Assembly: GCA_017459985.1 (NCBI GenBank)
Contig: JAFUBX010000033.1
Span: forward strand, 1-62,671
DNA length: 62,671 nt
Direction: 5' to 3'
Origin: Parasporobacterium sp.
Lineage (GTDB): Bacteria; Bacillota; Clostridia; Lachnospirales; Lachnospiraceae
The position numbers were made by a program, and so were the translations under genes. This document shows, piece by piece, positions 23,338 through 32,411 of this stretch (position 1 is the stretch's first letter; every line of letters begins with the position of its first letter). The notes under the pieces were generated by a model. It had not been told where the DNA came from, did no database searches, and saw nothing but the letters and a program-made list of their open reading frames with translations.

Positions 23338-24270
23338 TCAGATCTCTTTATAGGTGTCATAGACCGGCAGCAGCTTCAGGAAGTTGATCAGGTGGGCATT
23401 GCGGTTCGCTGCGTTCCATACGCAGATGATCCCCTTGTACTGGTCCTTGACCGGAATCTTCTTGATTTTCTCCGCCGCGCTGGAGTAGTCGAAATAGTTA
23501 TCGATGAAGAGCACGGCGTTATTGGGCTGCATCAGGAGATACCGCAGATTATAGATGTCGTCATAGGTATAGGATACTTTTGGGACGACATTGTATTTGG
23601 CAAACCGCTCCCGCAGATCAAAGAGAAAATTGTCCTTCTTCTGGCCGATCTTGATGGTCACCTGGTCGTATTCAAGGATGTCCTCGATATCCAGCTCTTC
23701 CCGGTCCGCCAGCGGATGTTTTGCGGACATCAGTACATAGGCGTTGTCCCGGGCAGCGTATTTCCATTTCCACTTCCGGCTTTCAATATAATTCAGTTCC
23801 ACGTCGGGGACGATGATGGCATCATACATCCAGTTGTCCAGGTTCTGTTCCAGATCTGTGATATAGCCGCTGTCGGAGATCACATTGACGTCCGGATATT
23901 TGGCTGTGAATTTATCCAGGATCGGATAAAAGTAATTGTCCGGATGCACTGTATTCAGCAGGCCGATCTTCAGATCCGTGCTGCGGTTTTCCTGGATCGC
24001 GTAGGCATGATGATATGCGACATTCATGCGCTCGATCTGGGTCTTCCATTCCTTATAAAGGATCTCCCCTGCTTCCGTCAGATGCAGTTCCCGGGTAGAA
24101 CGGATAAACAGCGGAATATCCAGATCATTCTCCATTTTGGAAATGCTTTTGCTGATCGCGGACTGGGTCAGATGCAGATCGATCCCCGCATTAGCAAAGC
24201 CGTTGGACTCCACAACCGCGAAGAAAATCTGGATCTGCTGAATTGTAATCGTCGATAAACTGAATTTCAT
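23338..24270 (-). CDS. LysR-family transcriptional regulator
   Basis: A 310-residue LysR-type regulator divergent from the amidohydrolase/TRAP operon and very likely its activator. The HTH (residues 8-68) includes LHLTQSAISKSISKMENDLD. The effector domain carries an unusual KWKWKYAARDN stretch but is otherwise normal in length. The 258-bp gap to the next gene holds AACATGTT (24291-24298) and AACATATTGTT (24450-24460), either of which could be part of its site. It converges on the HTH gene with a 91-bp gap. Confidence 0.9.
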   Translation of the reverse strand: MKFSLSTITIQQIQIFFAVVESNGFANAGIDLHLTQSAISKSISKMENDLDIPLFIRSTRELHLTEAGEILYKEWKTQIERMNVAYHHAYAIQENRSTDLKIGLLNTVHPDNYFYPILDKFTAKYPDVNVISDSGYITDLEQNLDNWMYDAIIVPDVELNYIESRKWKWKYAARDNAYVLMSAKHPLADREELDIEDILEYDQVTIKIGQKKDNFLFDLRERFAKYNVVPKVSYTYDDIYNLRYLLMQPNNAVLFIDNYFDYSSAAEKIKKIPVKDQYKGIICVWNAANRNAHLINFLKLLPVYDTYKEI

Positions 24271-24528
24271 AATTACCGCCTCTGTTTCTTAACATGTTGT
24301 GCCGGACATAGATGTATTGTGTATTATATTTGAAAATTGCTCTCTTTGCAATTTTCCGGGAAGAATTTATTCCAATCATTCAAGGAAATGGAAAAAATCT
24401 CATAATTTTTTGATTACCATCTTGCTTTTAAGAGTTAAAATAAGAAAGTAACATATTGTTATTTTGCATAGCAGTCTGGATGCAACCGCCGGCCTGCTGC
24501 AGCCAAAATCAAAAAAGGGGGGTATTTC

Positions 24529-25518
24529 ATGAAATTATACGATCTTGAACATCATTTTTATATTCAGGATACCATTGATGCCATGGAACGACGCCAGGGC
24601 TATCCCAACTATGATCCCCAGAAAGACGTGATCAACTGGTTCAGCAATTTATCAATGCCTCAGGGCATCCTGTTGAAACGTCTGATCGATGTCGGGGAGA
24701 ACAGACTTCAGATGATGGATGATCTCGGTATCTCCACTGCGGTATTAAGTACGCCGCAGGGCGTAGAAGATCTGGATTCCGAGGATGCCATCGAGCTGTC
24801 AAAGAAGACCAACGATGCCGCCTATGAACTGACGAAGAGATATCCGGGCAGATTCCTCGGAAGCGCGATCCTTCCCACCAAACGGGTAGACGACGCCATC
24901 GCGGAACTGGAGCGTTGTGTCAATGAGCTGGGATTTGTATGCTGGCACACACATTCCAATCTGCGGGGTGCTTCCGTGGAGCAGGATCGGTTTCTTCCCC
25001 TCTTTAAAAAGGCTGCAGAGCTGGGTGTCTACGTTTATCTGCACCCGAATCTTCCGGAACTTCCTCAGCTGTATGAATACGGCTTCACCTTTGCAGGTCC
25101 CGGAGCCGGATTTACCATCGATACCATTCTTACGACCCTGAAGCTGATCGCAGAAGGTGTATTCGATAAAGTTCCGGATCTGAAGATGGTCATCGGTCAT
25201 TTCGGGGAAGCCATTCCGTTCCTTATGGACAGAATCGACAACCGGTTCAATTTCCTGCCGAATCCGAAGCTCAAGAACGAGCAGCTTCCGAGCTATTACT
25301 TCCATAATAATATTATGGTAACCACCAGCGGAAACATGTCGAAGGCCGCCTTTGAATGCACCAGGAGTGTGTTCGGCATCGACCGGATCATGTTCGGAAG
25401 CGACTATGCTTTCGAAGATCCCAAAGAAATGGTAGAATTTGTAAATAGGTTGGAGATCACAGAGGAAGAGCGTGAGAAGCTGTTCTTCCGGAATGCAGAA
25501 ACCTTGTTAGCAAAATAA
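24529..25518 (+). CDS. Amidohydrolase_2-family enzyme (ACMSD / resorcylate decarboxylase-like)
   Basis: A 329-residue metal-dependent TIM-barrel enzyme of the amidohydrolase_2 family, which includes non-oxidative decarboxylases and lactone hydrolases. Visible metal and catalytic positions are the N-terminal LEHHFY motif, CWHTHSN around residue 140, VYLHPNLP, VIGHFGEAIPF and the late FGSDYAFED. AAAAAAGGGGGGTATTTC precedes the ATG. It is the first gene of an operon with TRAP dctP-dctQ-dctM, so it probably processes the aromatic or cyclic acid that system imports. The exact substrate is not visible. Confidence 0.82.
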   Translation: MKLYDLEHHFYIQDTIDAMERRQGYPNYDPQKDVINWFSNLSMPQGILLKRLIDVGENRLQMMDDLGISTAVLSTPQGVEDLDSEDAIELSKKTNDAAYELTKRYPGRFLGSAILPTKRVDDAIAELERCVNELGFVCWHTHSNLRGASVEQDRFLPLFKKAAELGVYVYLHPNLPELPQLYEYGFTFAGPGAGFTIDTILTTLKLIAEGVFDKVPDLKMVIGHFGEAIPFLMDRIDNRFNFLPNPKLKNEQLPSYYFHNNIMVTTSGNMSKAAFECTRSVFGIDRIMFGSDYAFEDPKEMVEFVNRLEITEEEREKLFFRNAETLLAK

Positions 25519-25567
25519 TAATTTATAGGAAAGGAGCGTATGGAATCTTCCATACAAGGAGGAAATT

Positions 25568-26620
25568 ATGAGAAAAATGAGAAAATTGTTCGTTATGACA
25601 ATTGCTGCTGCACTCGTACTGGTCAGCCTGCTGGGCACAACCGTTATGGCTGCAGAAGGCGCCATCGAGCCTGTTGAGATCAGCGGCTCCTACACGATCC
25701 GTCTCGGTACGCCGACCGGCGGAAAGCATCAGCAGAATGTCACCATGGAGAAATTCAAAGAAGATATCGAAGCCCTTTCCGGCGGCGCTATCACCGTTGA
25801 ATTATATCCCACCAGCCAGCTCGGCACTGCTCCGCAGATGATCGAAGGCGTGCAGAACGGCGATATCGAAGGCGTTCTGATCCCGTCCTCTTATTTTGCA
25901 AGCGCTGCTCCGGCCATCGCAGTCCTGGACGTTCCGTTCCTGTTCCCGGCAGATGGTACCGCCGCTGCAAGAGCGCAGGAGATCCTTGCTGCAGGCACCA
26001 GCCTGGATGACTATCTGTACAACAAGGGATTTGTTGTCGGCGGATATCTGTTAGGCGGAAATCAGTACATGCTGACCACCTTCGAAATCAAGACGGTGGA
26101 TGACCTGAAGGGCAAGAAGATGTGGACTCTTCCTTCCAAATTACTCAGAGAATCTCTGGAATTATACGGATCCCAGTCTGTAGGTCTGGATCCCTCTGAT
26201 GTTGCAACCGGACTTCAGAACGGCACCATCGACGGCGTTCTGAATGACTGCACATTCTGGAAGACCCAGGGTCTGGTTGACAGTGCAAAATGCATCAACC
26301 TCTGCCCGGCAGGCGCATTTGTAAACTGCTTCTTCTTCAGCGCTGACTGGATCGACACCCTTCCGGGAGAAGTCAGGGATCTGGTTCTGGCAGTTGCCAA
26401 GGATGTTGTCAACAACTTCGAGGTTGGCTATATGACAACTTACTCTCAGGAAACTCTGGATACAGAAGTCAATGATGACGGATGCACCATCTATGAGCCC
26501 TCAGAAGAACTGCTGGCAGCAATGAAGGAAGCAACTCAGCCTCTTCATGATGAATTCAAGAACACCGACGGCGACTGCGCAGCCATCTATGATGAGTTTG
26601 TTGCTCTGATCGGCGAATAA
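25568..26620 (+). CDS. dctP: TRAP transporter substrate-binding protein (DctP)
   Basis: A 350-residue DctP solute receptor with a classic signal peptide (MRKMRKLFVMTIAAALVLVS, cleavage likely after VMA). The mature protein shows GGKHQQNVTMEKFKEDIEAL, SQLGTAPQMIEGVQNGDIEG and VDDLKGKKMWTLPS, which are family landmarks. GGAGGAAATT sets the start. It lies 49 bp after the amidohydrolase gene. It is only distantly similar to the DctP at 2936-4015, so the two systems probably bind different ligands. Confidence 0.93.
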   Translation: MRKMRKLFVMTIAAALVLVSLLGTTVMAAEGAIEPVEISGSYTIRLGTPTGGKHQQNVTMEKFKEDIEALSGGAITVELYPTSQLGTAPQMIEGVQNGDIEGVLIPSSYFASAAPAIAVLDVPFLFPADGTAAARAQEILAAGTSLDDYLYNKGFVVGGYLLGGNQYMLTTFEIKTVDDLKGKKMWTLPSKLLRESLELYGSQSVGLDPSDVATGLQNGTIDGVLNDCTFWKTQGLVDSAKCINLCPAGAFVNCFFFSADWIDTLPGEVRDLVLAVAKDVVNNFEVGYMTTYSQETLDTEVNDDGCTIYEPSEELLAAMKEATQPLHDEFKNTDGDCAAIYDEFVALIGE

Positions 26621-26653
26621 GACGTTTCATCTTCTGAATTAGCTATGCTGATC

Positions 26654-26680
26654 GGCCGGCGGATCCCTGGTTCGCCGGCC
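26654..26680 (+). other. Hairpin between dctP and dctQ
   Basis: GGCCGGCG / CGCCGGCC, a perfect 8-bp GC stem, is followed by ATTAAAAAAA rather than T. It occupies the same position as the hairpin in the first TRAP operon and likely protects the dctP message from decay. Confidence 0.6.
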
Positions 26681-26705
26681 ATTAAAAAAAGAAAAGAGGT
26701 AGTGT

Positions 26706-27197
26706 ATGCAAACTTGCGTGAAAGCAGCAAGATATATCCGCAAGGGATTCTTCATTGTATCCGCTGCATTTATTGCATTGGCCTCTGCCCTGGCCGCCGT
26801 AAACTCCATTCTCCGTTTCATCGGAATCGGTTTCGGCTGGGCAGATGAACTGTATATATATCTTGTTGTGCTAATGGTATATTTTGCTCTTCCCCAGCTG
26901 GAAGGAACGGGAGATCAGCTGTGTATCTCCGCCATTGACAGCTGGGTAAAGGGGAAAGTCGGGAAAAAGATCCTGAACTATTTCCGGCAGCTGGTCACCG
27001 GCGCCACCCTGGTCATCCTGTCCTACTACGGAATCCAGGTCATGCTGAAGGCATTCGCCAGAAATCAGGTCACTTACATCCTGATGCTTCCCAAAGGGAT
27101 CTTATACGCACTTGCAACTCTCGGGCTTGTGGTCGCAGTGATCATGCTGCTGATCATCATGATTTGTAATAAGGGGGAATTCGACGATGTTAATTAA
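26706..27197 (+). CDS. dctQ: TRAP transporter small permease (DctQ)
   Basis: A 163-residue, four-helix DctQ subunit. AGAGGTAGTGT precedes the ATG. The Trp-Ala-Asp-Glu segment after helix two (GWADELYIYLVVLMVYFA) and the following ISAIDSWVKG loop are as in the family. Its end overlaps dctM by 11 bp, which suggests translational coupling of the two membrane subunits. Confidence 0.9.
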   Translation: MQTCVKAARYIRKGFFIVSAAFIALASALAAVNSILRFIGIGFGWADELYIYLVVLMVYFALPQLEGTGDQLCISAIDSWVKGKVGKKILNYFRQLVTGATLVILSYYGIQVMLKAFARNQVTYILMLPKGILYALATLGLVVAVIMLLIIMICNKGEFDDVN

Positions 27198-28455
27198 TAT
27201 ACTGATTCCCGTTTTACTGATCCTGATCGTAATGTCGCTGCTGAAATGCCCGATTTACGTATCGATCCTGCTCTCTGCAATCTATCTGCAGATTTTCGTA
27301 AACCACATGTCCATCAGCAATCTGTTCACGGGCGTATTTGAATCCATGACCAAGAGCGCGCTGATGGCCGTTCCGTTCTTCATGGTCGCCGGCAGTATCA
27401 TCGCCGCCAGCAGCCTTGGAAAACGTCTGATCAATGTATTCATCGAGCTGCTGAAGGCAGTCAGAGGCGGATTCCCCATCGCCTGCGTCGTGGCAAACGG
27501 AATCTTCGGAGCCATCTCCGGTTCCGGTCCGGCCGCAACCGCAGTCTTCGGCAAGATCTGCTATGAGCCGCTGAAGGAGCGTCATGGCGAGAAGCTTTCC
27601 CTGGGCGTTATCGTGTCCTCGGCCTCCCTCTCCACGATCATTCCTCCGAGCGTTTCCATGATCATCTTCGGTGTGGCAACGGAAACCTCCATCACCAAGC
27701 TGTTCCTGGCCGGACTGATTCCCGGCATCCTGATCGTTGCCGTCGTGGCAGTCTATCTGGTTATCCGGTGCAAACCGAAGAAGGATGCTCCGAAGGTTTC
27801 CTTCTCCTGGAAGGAGTTCCGCCACGCACTGTGGAAAGGTCTTCCGGTTCTGGTACTCCCGGTTATCGTTCTGGGCTCTGTATACTCCGGAATCTGTACT
27901 CCGACCGAATCCGGCGCCCTGTCCGCATTATATGCCTTCGTCGTCGCCGTGTTCTTCCTGCGGGATATCAAGATCAGGCAGCTGCCTACCGTATTTAAGG
28001 ATGCTGCCAGAACGACCGCCCAGGTCTTCCTGCTGATCGCCACCAGTACCGTATTCTCCCAGGCCGCAACCGTTGCACAGCTTCCGCAGCTTCTTCAGGA
28101 AGCATTTGCCGGAATGGGCTATGTGCAGTTCCTGCTGATGCTGAACATCGTACTGCTGATCGTGGGATGCTTCTTCGATACCGGTGCTGCTATCCTGATC
28201 CTTGCGCCGATGCTGATGCCCACCGCTCTGGCTCTGGGAATCAACCCGCTGCACCTCGGAATCGTGTTCATTTCCAACCTGGCCATCGGCCTGTTCACAC
28301 CGCCTTTCGGTCTGAACATCTTCGTGGCGCAGAGCGTGCTGAAACGCCCGATGGGTATCATTTCCAAATCAGTGCTGCCCTACATTGCACTGTACTTCGG
28401 ATCTGTATTGCTGATCACCTATGTGCCGATCTTGTCCACCTGGCTTCCGGGCTGA
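27187..28455 (+). CDS. dctM: TRAP transporter large permease (DctM)
   Basis: A 422-residue polytopic permease that completes the second TRAP system. DctM landmarks are FGAISGSGPAATAVFG, STIIPPSVSMIIFGV and the C-terminal LFTPPFGLNIFVAQSV. A strong terminator follows at 28482, so the operon is amidohydrolase-dctP-dctQ-dctM. Confidence 0.93.
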   Translation: MLINILIPVLLILIVMSLLKCPIYVSILLSAIYLQIFVNHMSISNLFTGVFESMTKSALMAVPFFMVAGSIIAASSLGKRLINVFIELLKAVRGGFPIACVVANGIFGAISGSGPAATAVFGKICYEPLKERHGEKLSLGVIVSSASLSTIIPPSVSMIIFGVATETSITKLFLAGLIPGILIVAVVAVYLVIRCKPKKDAPKVSFSWKEFRHALWKGLPVLVLPVIVLGSVYSGICTPTESGALSALYAFVVAVFFLRDIKIRQLPTVFKDAARTTAQVFLLIATSTVFSQAATVAQLPQLLQEAFAGMGYVQFLLMLNIVLLIVGCFFDTGAAILILAPMLMPTALALGINPLHLGIVFISNLAIGLFTPPFGLNIFVAQSVLKRPMGIISKSVLPYIALYFGSVLLITYVPILSTWLPG

Positions 28456-28481
28456 CAAAAACGGTATCATACTTCAGTTTT

Positions 28482-28520
28482 AAAAGAGCCTCCCGCACGC
28501 TGTGTGCAGGAGGCTCTTTT
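28482..28520. terminator. Bidirectional terminator between dctM and ldh
   Basis: AAAAGAGCCTCC / GGAGGCTCTTTT with inner pairing. A and T runs on the two sides let it end the TRAP operon (plus) and the secA-ldh operon (minus). Confidence 0.9.
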
Positions 28521-28552
28521 GATGTCCGTTTCTGAAATCTCCGGTCCGTTTG

Positions 28553-29665
28553 TCAGTTCTCAAAGGGGAACTTGTAGGGAAGATTATGCTTATCCCGGAG
28601 GCCGATCAGCTCCTTCTGAACTGCTTCGCCTACCGGTACCCCCTTGTTCTTTCTCTCCAGCCAGACCAGATATTCCTTCTCGCCGGCGGTATAGATCCGG
28701 TCATAGCCCGGGGCTTTGGTGCTGCTGCGAAGGGCGCGGCAGATCTCTCCGGCGATCTTCCGGAAGGTTTCTTTCCCCATGAAGGCATCCGGATCCACCA
28801 CGAAGAAGAAATGACCGAGGCCGTACATTCTGGGCTTTCCGTCTTCATCCACTCCGGTCAGAGCTTTCATAAACTGTCCTCCGGAGAGGGCCGCGGACAG
28901 GATCTCCACTACAGCAGCATAACCATAGCCCTTGTATCCGCACATTTCATCTCCCGGCCCTCCGCCTAAGGGAGCCAGGGCGGCGGTGCCGTCCACCAGC
29001 ATCTGAAGGATCTGTTCGGAGTCGGTCACCGTGCTTCCGTCATGGGTGACGACCATTCCCGCCGGCGTTTCCTTGCCGGATCTGGCATAATATTCGATCT
29101 TGCCCCTCTGCACGATGGATGTGGCGCAGTCGATGCAGAACGGAAACTCCTCATCCGTCGGCAGGGAGAAGGTCAGCGGGTTGGTTCCCATCATATTCTC
29201 AACGCCGAAGGTCGGAGCGATCGACGGCCGGGCATTGGTGCCGGTGATCCCGATCATCCCTTCTTTGCAGGCCATTCCGGTCCAGTATCCGGCAATCCCG
29301 TAATGGGTGGAATTGCGGATTGCCCCGCCGGCCATTCCGTATTTTTTAGCCTTTTCGATCAGCATGGTCATCATCTTATGGCTGGCCACCATGCCCATGC
29401 CGTCATGGGCGTCCATGACCACCGTGGTGGGGCTTTCTTTGATGATCTCCGCATTGGTGACGGGAAGCAGAGTTCCCTTCACGATCCGGTCGATGTAAAT
29501 CGGTTTGAACCGGTTGCATCCGTGGCTCTCAATTCCGCGCCGGTCAGATTCCAGCAGCACATCCGTGCAGATCTTCGCATCCTCCTCCGGCACGCCATAC
29601 ACCTTGAACACATCCGTCATAAATGACCCCATCAGTTCCCATGATACGTAAGGTCTTGTTTCCAT
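28553..29665 (-). CDS. Malate/L-lactate/ureidoglycolate dehydrogenase-family oxidoreductase
   Basis: A 370-residue NAD(P)-dependent oxidoreductase of the Ldh_2 (malate/L-lactate/ureidoglycolate/diketogulonate) family. Typical parts are RRGIESHGCNRF near residue 45, the catalytic NSTHYGIAGYWT region, FGVENMMGTNPLTFSLP, and the late GYKGYGYAAVVEILSAALSG motif. It starts 34 bp inside the ispD gene, after GGGAGGAGATCT, and is the last gene of the secA operon. It reduces or oxidises a 2-hydroxy/2-oxo acid; the substrate cannot be told. Its link to ispD is probably only positional. Confidence 0.85.
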   Translation of the reverse strand: METRPYVSWELMGSFMTDVFKVYGVPEEDAKICTDVLLESDRRGIESHGCNRFKPIYIDRIVKGTLLPVTNAEIIKESPTTVVMDAHDGMGMVASHKMMTMLIEKAKKYGMAGGAIRNSTHYGIAGYWTGMACKEGMIGITGTNARPSIAPTFGVENMMGTNPLTFSLPTDEEFPFCIDCATSIVQRGKIEYYARSGKETPAGMVVTHDGSTVTDSEQILQMLVDGTAALAPLGGGPGDEMCGYKGYGYAAVVEILSAALSGGQFMKALTGVDEDGKPRMYGLGHFFFVVDPDAFMGKETFRKIAGEICRALRSSTKAPGYDRIYTAGEKEYLVWLERKNKGVPVGEAVQKELIGLRDKHNLPYKFPFEN

Positions 29666-30384
29666 AGATCTCCTCCCTTTCTTATGATTCCTTCTGCACG
29701 GATCATATCATCCGCAGCGGTAATTTTAAAGTTCTCATTTCCGGCCGGCACGACTTTCACCCTCCTGCCGGGAAATGCCATCTGATACACCATGGCGTCG
29801 TCGGTAATGCCGTACAGTTCGTTCTCTTCTCTGCCGGCTATGATCCGTTCATAAGCATCCAGGATCTCTGATGCGCGGAAGGCCTGGGGGGTCTGGGCGG
29901 CCCAGGTCAGCGCCCGGTCCGTAGTGGATACAATGGCCCCCTCCGGATCCACGATCTTGATCGTATCCGTACAGGGCATGGCCGCAATGGCAGCCCCGTA
30001 TTGCATCGTACACGCAAGGATCTCATTGATGGCCTCCGGCCGGATCATAGGCCGTGCTCCGTCATGGATCAGAACCAGATCCGGAGGCTCCGCCTCTTTG
30101 GAGCAGATTGCCCGCAGCCCATTCAGGACAGAGAAATATCTCTGGGAACCCCCGGGAATCACTCTGGTGAACTTGCTGCAGCCTTCCTCCTCAGCGATCC
30201 TTTGGCAAAGATCCAGATATTCCGGGGCAGCGCAGATCACCACCTCATCGACCCGGCTGTCCTCAAAGGCCCGGACCGAATAAGCCAGGATCCGCCTTCC
30301 CGCAAGTTCCATATACTGTTTCGGAAGATCCGTTCCGAAGCGGAGTCCCCGGCCGCCGGACAGGATCAGTGCTGTGGATTTCAT
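29632..30384 (-). CDS. ispD: 2-C-methyl-D-erythritol 4-phosphate cytidylyltransferase (IspD/TarI family)
   Basis: A 250-residue nucleotidyltransferase that joins CTP to methylerythritol phosphate in isoprenoid synthesis, or to ribitol phosphate in TarI relatives. The start at 30384 (MKSTALILSGGRGLRFG) follows AGGAACTCT, 7 bp after tsaD. The nucleotide-binding loop reads LSGGRGLRFGTDLPKQY, with Ser-Gly-Gly in place of the common Ala-Ala-Gly. VLIHDGARPMI, ALTWAAQTPQAF and NFKITAADDM are conserved blocks. No teichoic-acid genes are adjacent, so IspD is preferred. The last 34 bp overlap the downstream dehydrogenase gene. Confidence 0.85.
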   Translation of the reverse strand: MKSTALILSGGRGLRFGTDLPKQYMELAGRRILAYSVRAFEDSRVDEVVICAAPEYLDLCQRIAEEEGCSKFTRVIPGGSQRYFSVLNGLRAICSKEAEPPDLVLIHDGARPMIRPEAINEILACTMQYGAAIAAMPCTDTIKIVDPEGAIVSTTDRALTWAAQTPQAFRASEILDAYERIIAGREENELYGITDDAMVYQMAFPGRRVKVVPAGNENFKITAADDMIRAEGIIRKGGDLWKQDLTYHGN

Positions 30385-30391
30385 AGAGTTC

Positions 30392-31450
30392 CTACATCCT
30401 GAGTCCCGGAACCGCATTCAGATCCAGGCCAGCAGTATTGCCGTTCATATATTCATAATAGCCTGCCACCGCGATCATGGCTGCATTATCGGTACAGTAG
30501 ACGGGAGAGGGACAGTAAAATGCGGCTCCCTTCTGTTCGCAGGCTTCCTTCAGTGCTCCCCGCAGCGCCTGATTGGAAGCCACGCCTCCCGCCATGGCGA
30601 ACCGGTGGATCTGAAATTCCTCCAGCGCCATCAGGACCCTCTCCCGGAGGGAATCGATGACCGCCGCCTGGAAAGAAGCCGCCACATCCGCCTGAAAGGC
30701 TTCGTCAGGCTCCATTCCCTTCATCCGGCAGGAATTAATGGTATTCAGCACTGCGCTTTTCACACCGGAAAAGCTGAAATCATAGGGGTTCTCGTCGATT
30801 CTGGCCCGGGGAAAGGCAAAAGCCTCCGGATTGCCCTTCTGCGCCGCCTTCTCTACCTTGGGACCGCCGGGATAGCCTAGGCCAATGGCCCGGGCGATCT
30901 TGTCATAGGCTTCCCCCGCCGCGTCATCCCGGGTTCTGCCGATGATCTCATAGGTGGTGTGATCCAGCGCCTTCACCAGATGGGTATGTCCTCCGGATGC
31001 CACAAGGCACAGGAACGGAGGTTCCAGATCCGGATGCTCGATGTAGTTGGCGCAGACGTGTCCCTTGATGTGATTGACGCCGACCAGGTCGAGATCCTTC
31101 GCCCAGGCAATCGCCTTTGCTTCCGATACTCCCACCAGCAGCGCCCCCACCAGTCCCGGTCCATAGGTAACCGCGACCGCATTCAGATCCTCCAGCGTGA
31201 CCTGGGCATCATGGAGAGCCTTTTTGATCACCTGATTGATCTTCGCGATATGCATCCGGGACGCGATTTCCGGAACAACTCCCCCATACAGTGTATGAAG
31301 GTCGATCTGGGAATAGATCACGTTGCTCAGGATCTCGGTTCCGTTCCGGGTGACCGCAGCCGCTGTTTCGTCGCAGCTGGATTCGATTCCCAGAACCAGT
31401 ATATCCTTTTTCTTTTTGCTTCCCAGCATTGAAAATAATCCTTTTTTCAT
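30392..31450 (-). CDS. tsaD: tRNA N6-adenosine threonylcarbamoyltransferase TsaD
   Basis: A 352-residue ASKHA-fold enzyme that, with TsaB and TsaE, installs t6A37 on ANN-decoding tRNAs. The N-terminal ILVLGIESSCDETAAAVT, the metal motif NHIKGHVCANYIEH and the SGGHTHLV loop are diagnostic. Its start at 31450 overlaps the rnz stop (ATGA); a second in-frame ATG at 31429 also has a decent AAAGGA, so the first seven residues are uncertain. All three dedicated t6A partners (tsaE, tsaB, tsaD) are in this one operon. Confidence 0.96.
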   Translation of the reverse strand: MKKGLFSMLGSKKKKDILVLGIESSCDETAAAVTRNGTEILSNVIYSQIDLHTLYGGVVPEIASRMHIAKINQVIKKALHDAQVTLEDLNAVAVTYGPGLVGALLVGVSEAKAIAWAKDLDLVGVNHIKGHVCANYIEHPDLEPPFLCLVASGGHTHLVKALDHTTYEIIGRTRDDAAGEAYDKIARAIGLGYPGGPKVEKAAQKGNPEAFAFPRARIDENPYDFSFSGVKSAVLNTINSCRMKGMEPDEAFQADVAASFQAAVIDSLRERVLMALEEFQIHRFAMAGGVASNQALRGALKEACEQKGAAFYCPSPVYCTDNAAMIAVAGYYEYMNGNTAGLDLNAVPGLRM

Positions 31451-32361
31451 TCTTCCTCGTCAAATTTCAGGGTGAGAGTCTTCAGATCCTTCCCTGCTTC
31501 TGCTCTTTCAAAGATCTCCCGGACCTCATCCATATATTCCGCCGGCCGGATCAGGGAGGGACTGTAATGGGTCAGCCACATCCGGGCAGGCTGGGCGGTA
31601 CGCCCCAGCTCCGCCGCCTCGTAAAAGGTCATATGATATTTCTTTCTGGCATCTTCCTGCTTTTCCCGATCGCCGTACATGCCTTCGCAGATAAACAGAT
31701 CCGCTCCGGCAGCCTTCTTTGCGATCACCGGCACTGGCCGGCTGTCGGTACAGTATGTGACCTTCAGCCCTTTCCTCGCAGGTCCCATGACCATATCCGG
31801 CGTGTAAACAACGCCTTCATATTCCACGGACTCGCCGCTTTGCAGCCTGCCCCACATCTGAACCGGGATCGGCAGTTCCTTCGCCCTGAGGGCGTCAAAT
31901 CTGCCCGCCCGGTCAATGATCAGGCTGTATCCGTAGCAGGGAATCCGGTGTTTTACTTTAAATGCTTCAATCCGGTACCCCGGGAATTCAAAGCTCTGTT
32001 CCTCGCCTTCGATCTCAAGATAGCGGATCTCAAAGGGAAGCTCCGGAGCGATCACCCGGAGGGATTCACAGACCCTCTCCAGTCCCTTCGGCCCCAGGAT
32101 TGTCAGCGGCTCCTGCCGATCCGCATTGCCCATGGTCAGCAAAAGGCCCGGCAGACCTCCGATATGATCCCCGTGAAAATGCGTGATGAGGATCAGATCG
32201 ATGGGTTTGAAGGACCAGCCCTTTTCCTTGATCGCGATCTGCGTTGCTTCTCCGCAGTCGATCAGCAGACTGGAACCATTATAACGTGCCATCAGCGAGG
32301 TCAGATGGCGTCTGGGCAGCGGCATCATTCCGCCGGTTCCCAGAAGACATAAATCCAGCAT
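31447..32361 (-). CDS. rnz: Ribonuclease Z
   Basis: A 304-residue metallo-beta-lactamase-fold tRNA 3' endonuclease. The start at 32361 (MLDLCLLGTGGMMPLPRRHL) follows AAAGGATAGAAATT; a longer frame to 32412 has no site. The zinc motif THFHGDHIGGLPG, the YCTDSRP Asp and the late LTHYSPS His are visible. It trims tRNAs lacking an encoded CCA, such as the tRNA-Ser at 21305. It overlaps tsaD by 4 bp. Confidence 0.93.
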   Translation of the reverse strand: MLDLCLLGTGGMMPLPRRHLTSLMARYNGSSLLIDCGEATQIAIKEKGWSFKPIDLILITHFHGDHIGGLPGLLLTMGNADRQEPLTILGPKGLERVCESLRVIAPELPFEIRYLEIEGEEQSFEFPGYRIEAFKVKHRIPCYGYSLIIDRAGRFDALRAKELPIPVQMWGRLQSGESVEYEGVVYTPDMVMGPARKGLKVTYCTDSRPVPVIAKKAAGADLFICEGMYGDREKQEDARKKYHMTFYEAAELGRTAQPARMWLTHYSPSLIRPAEYMDEVREIFERAEAGKDLKTLTLKFDEEE

Positions 32362-32411
32362 AATTTCTATCCTTTTCGGGCTTTTACGCGCAGCTTCCTG
32401 CGCAGCCCGCA

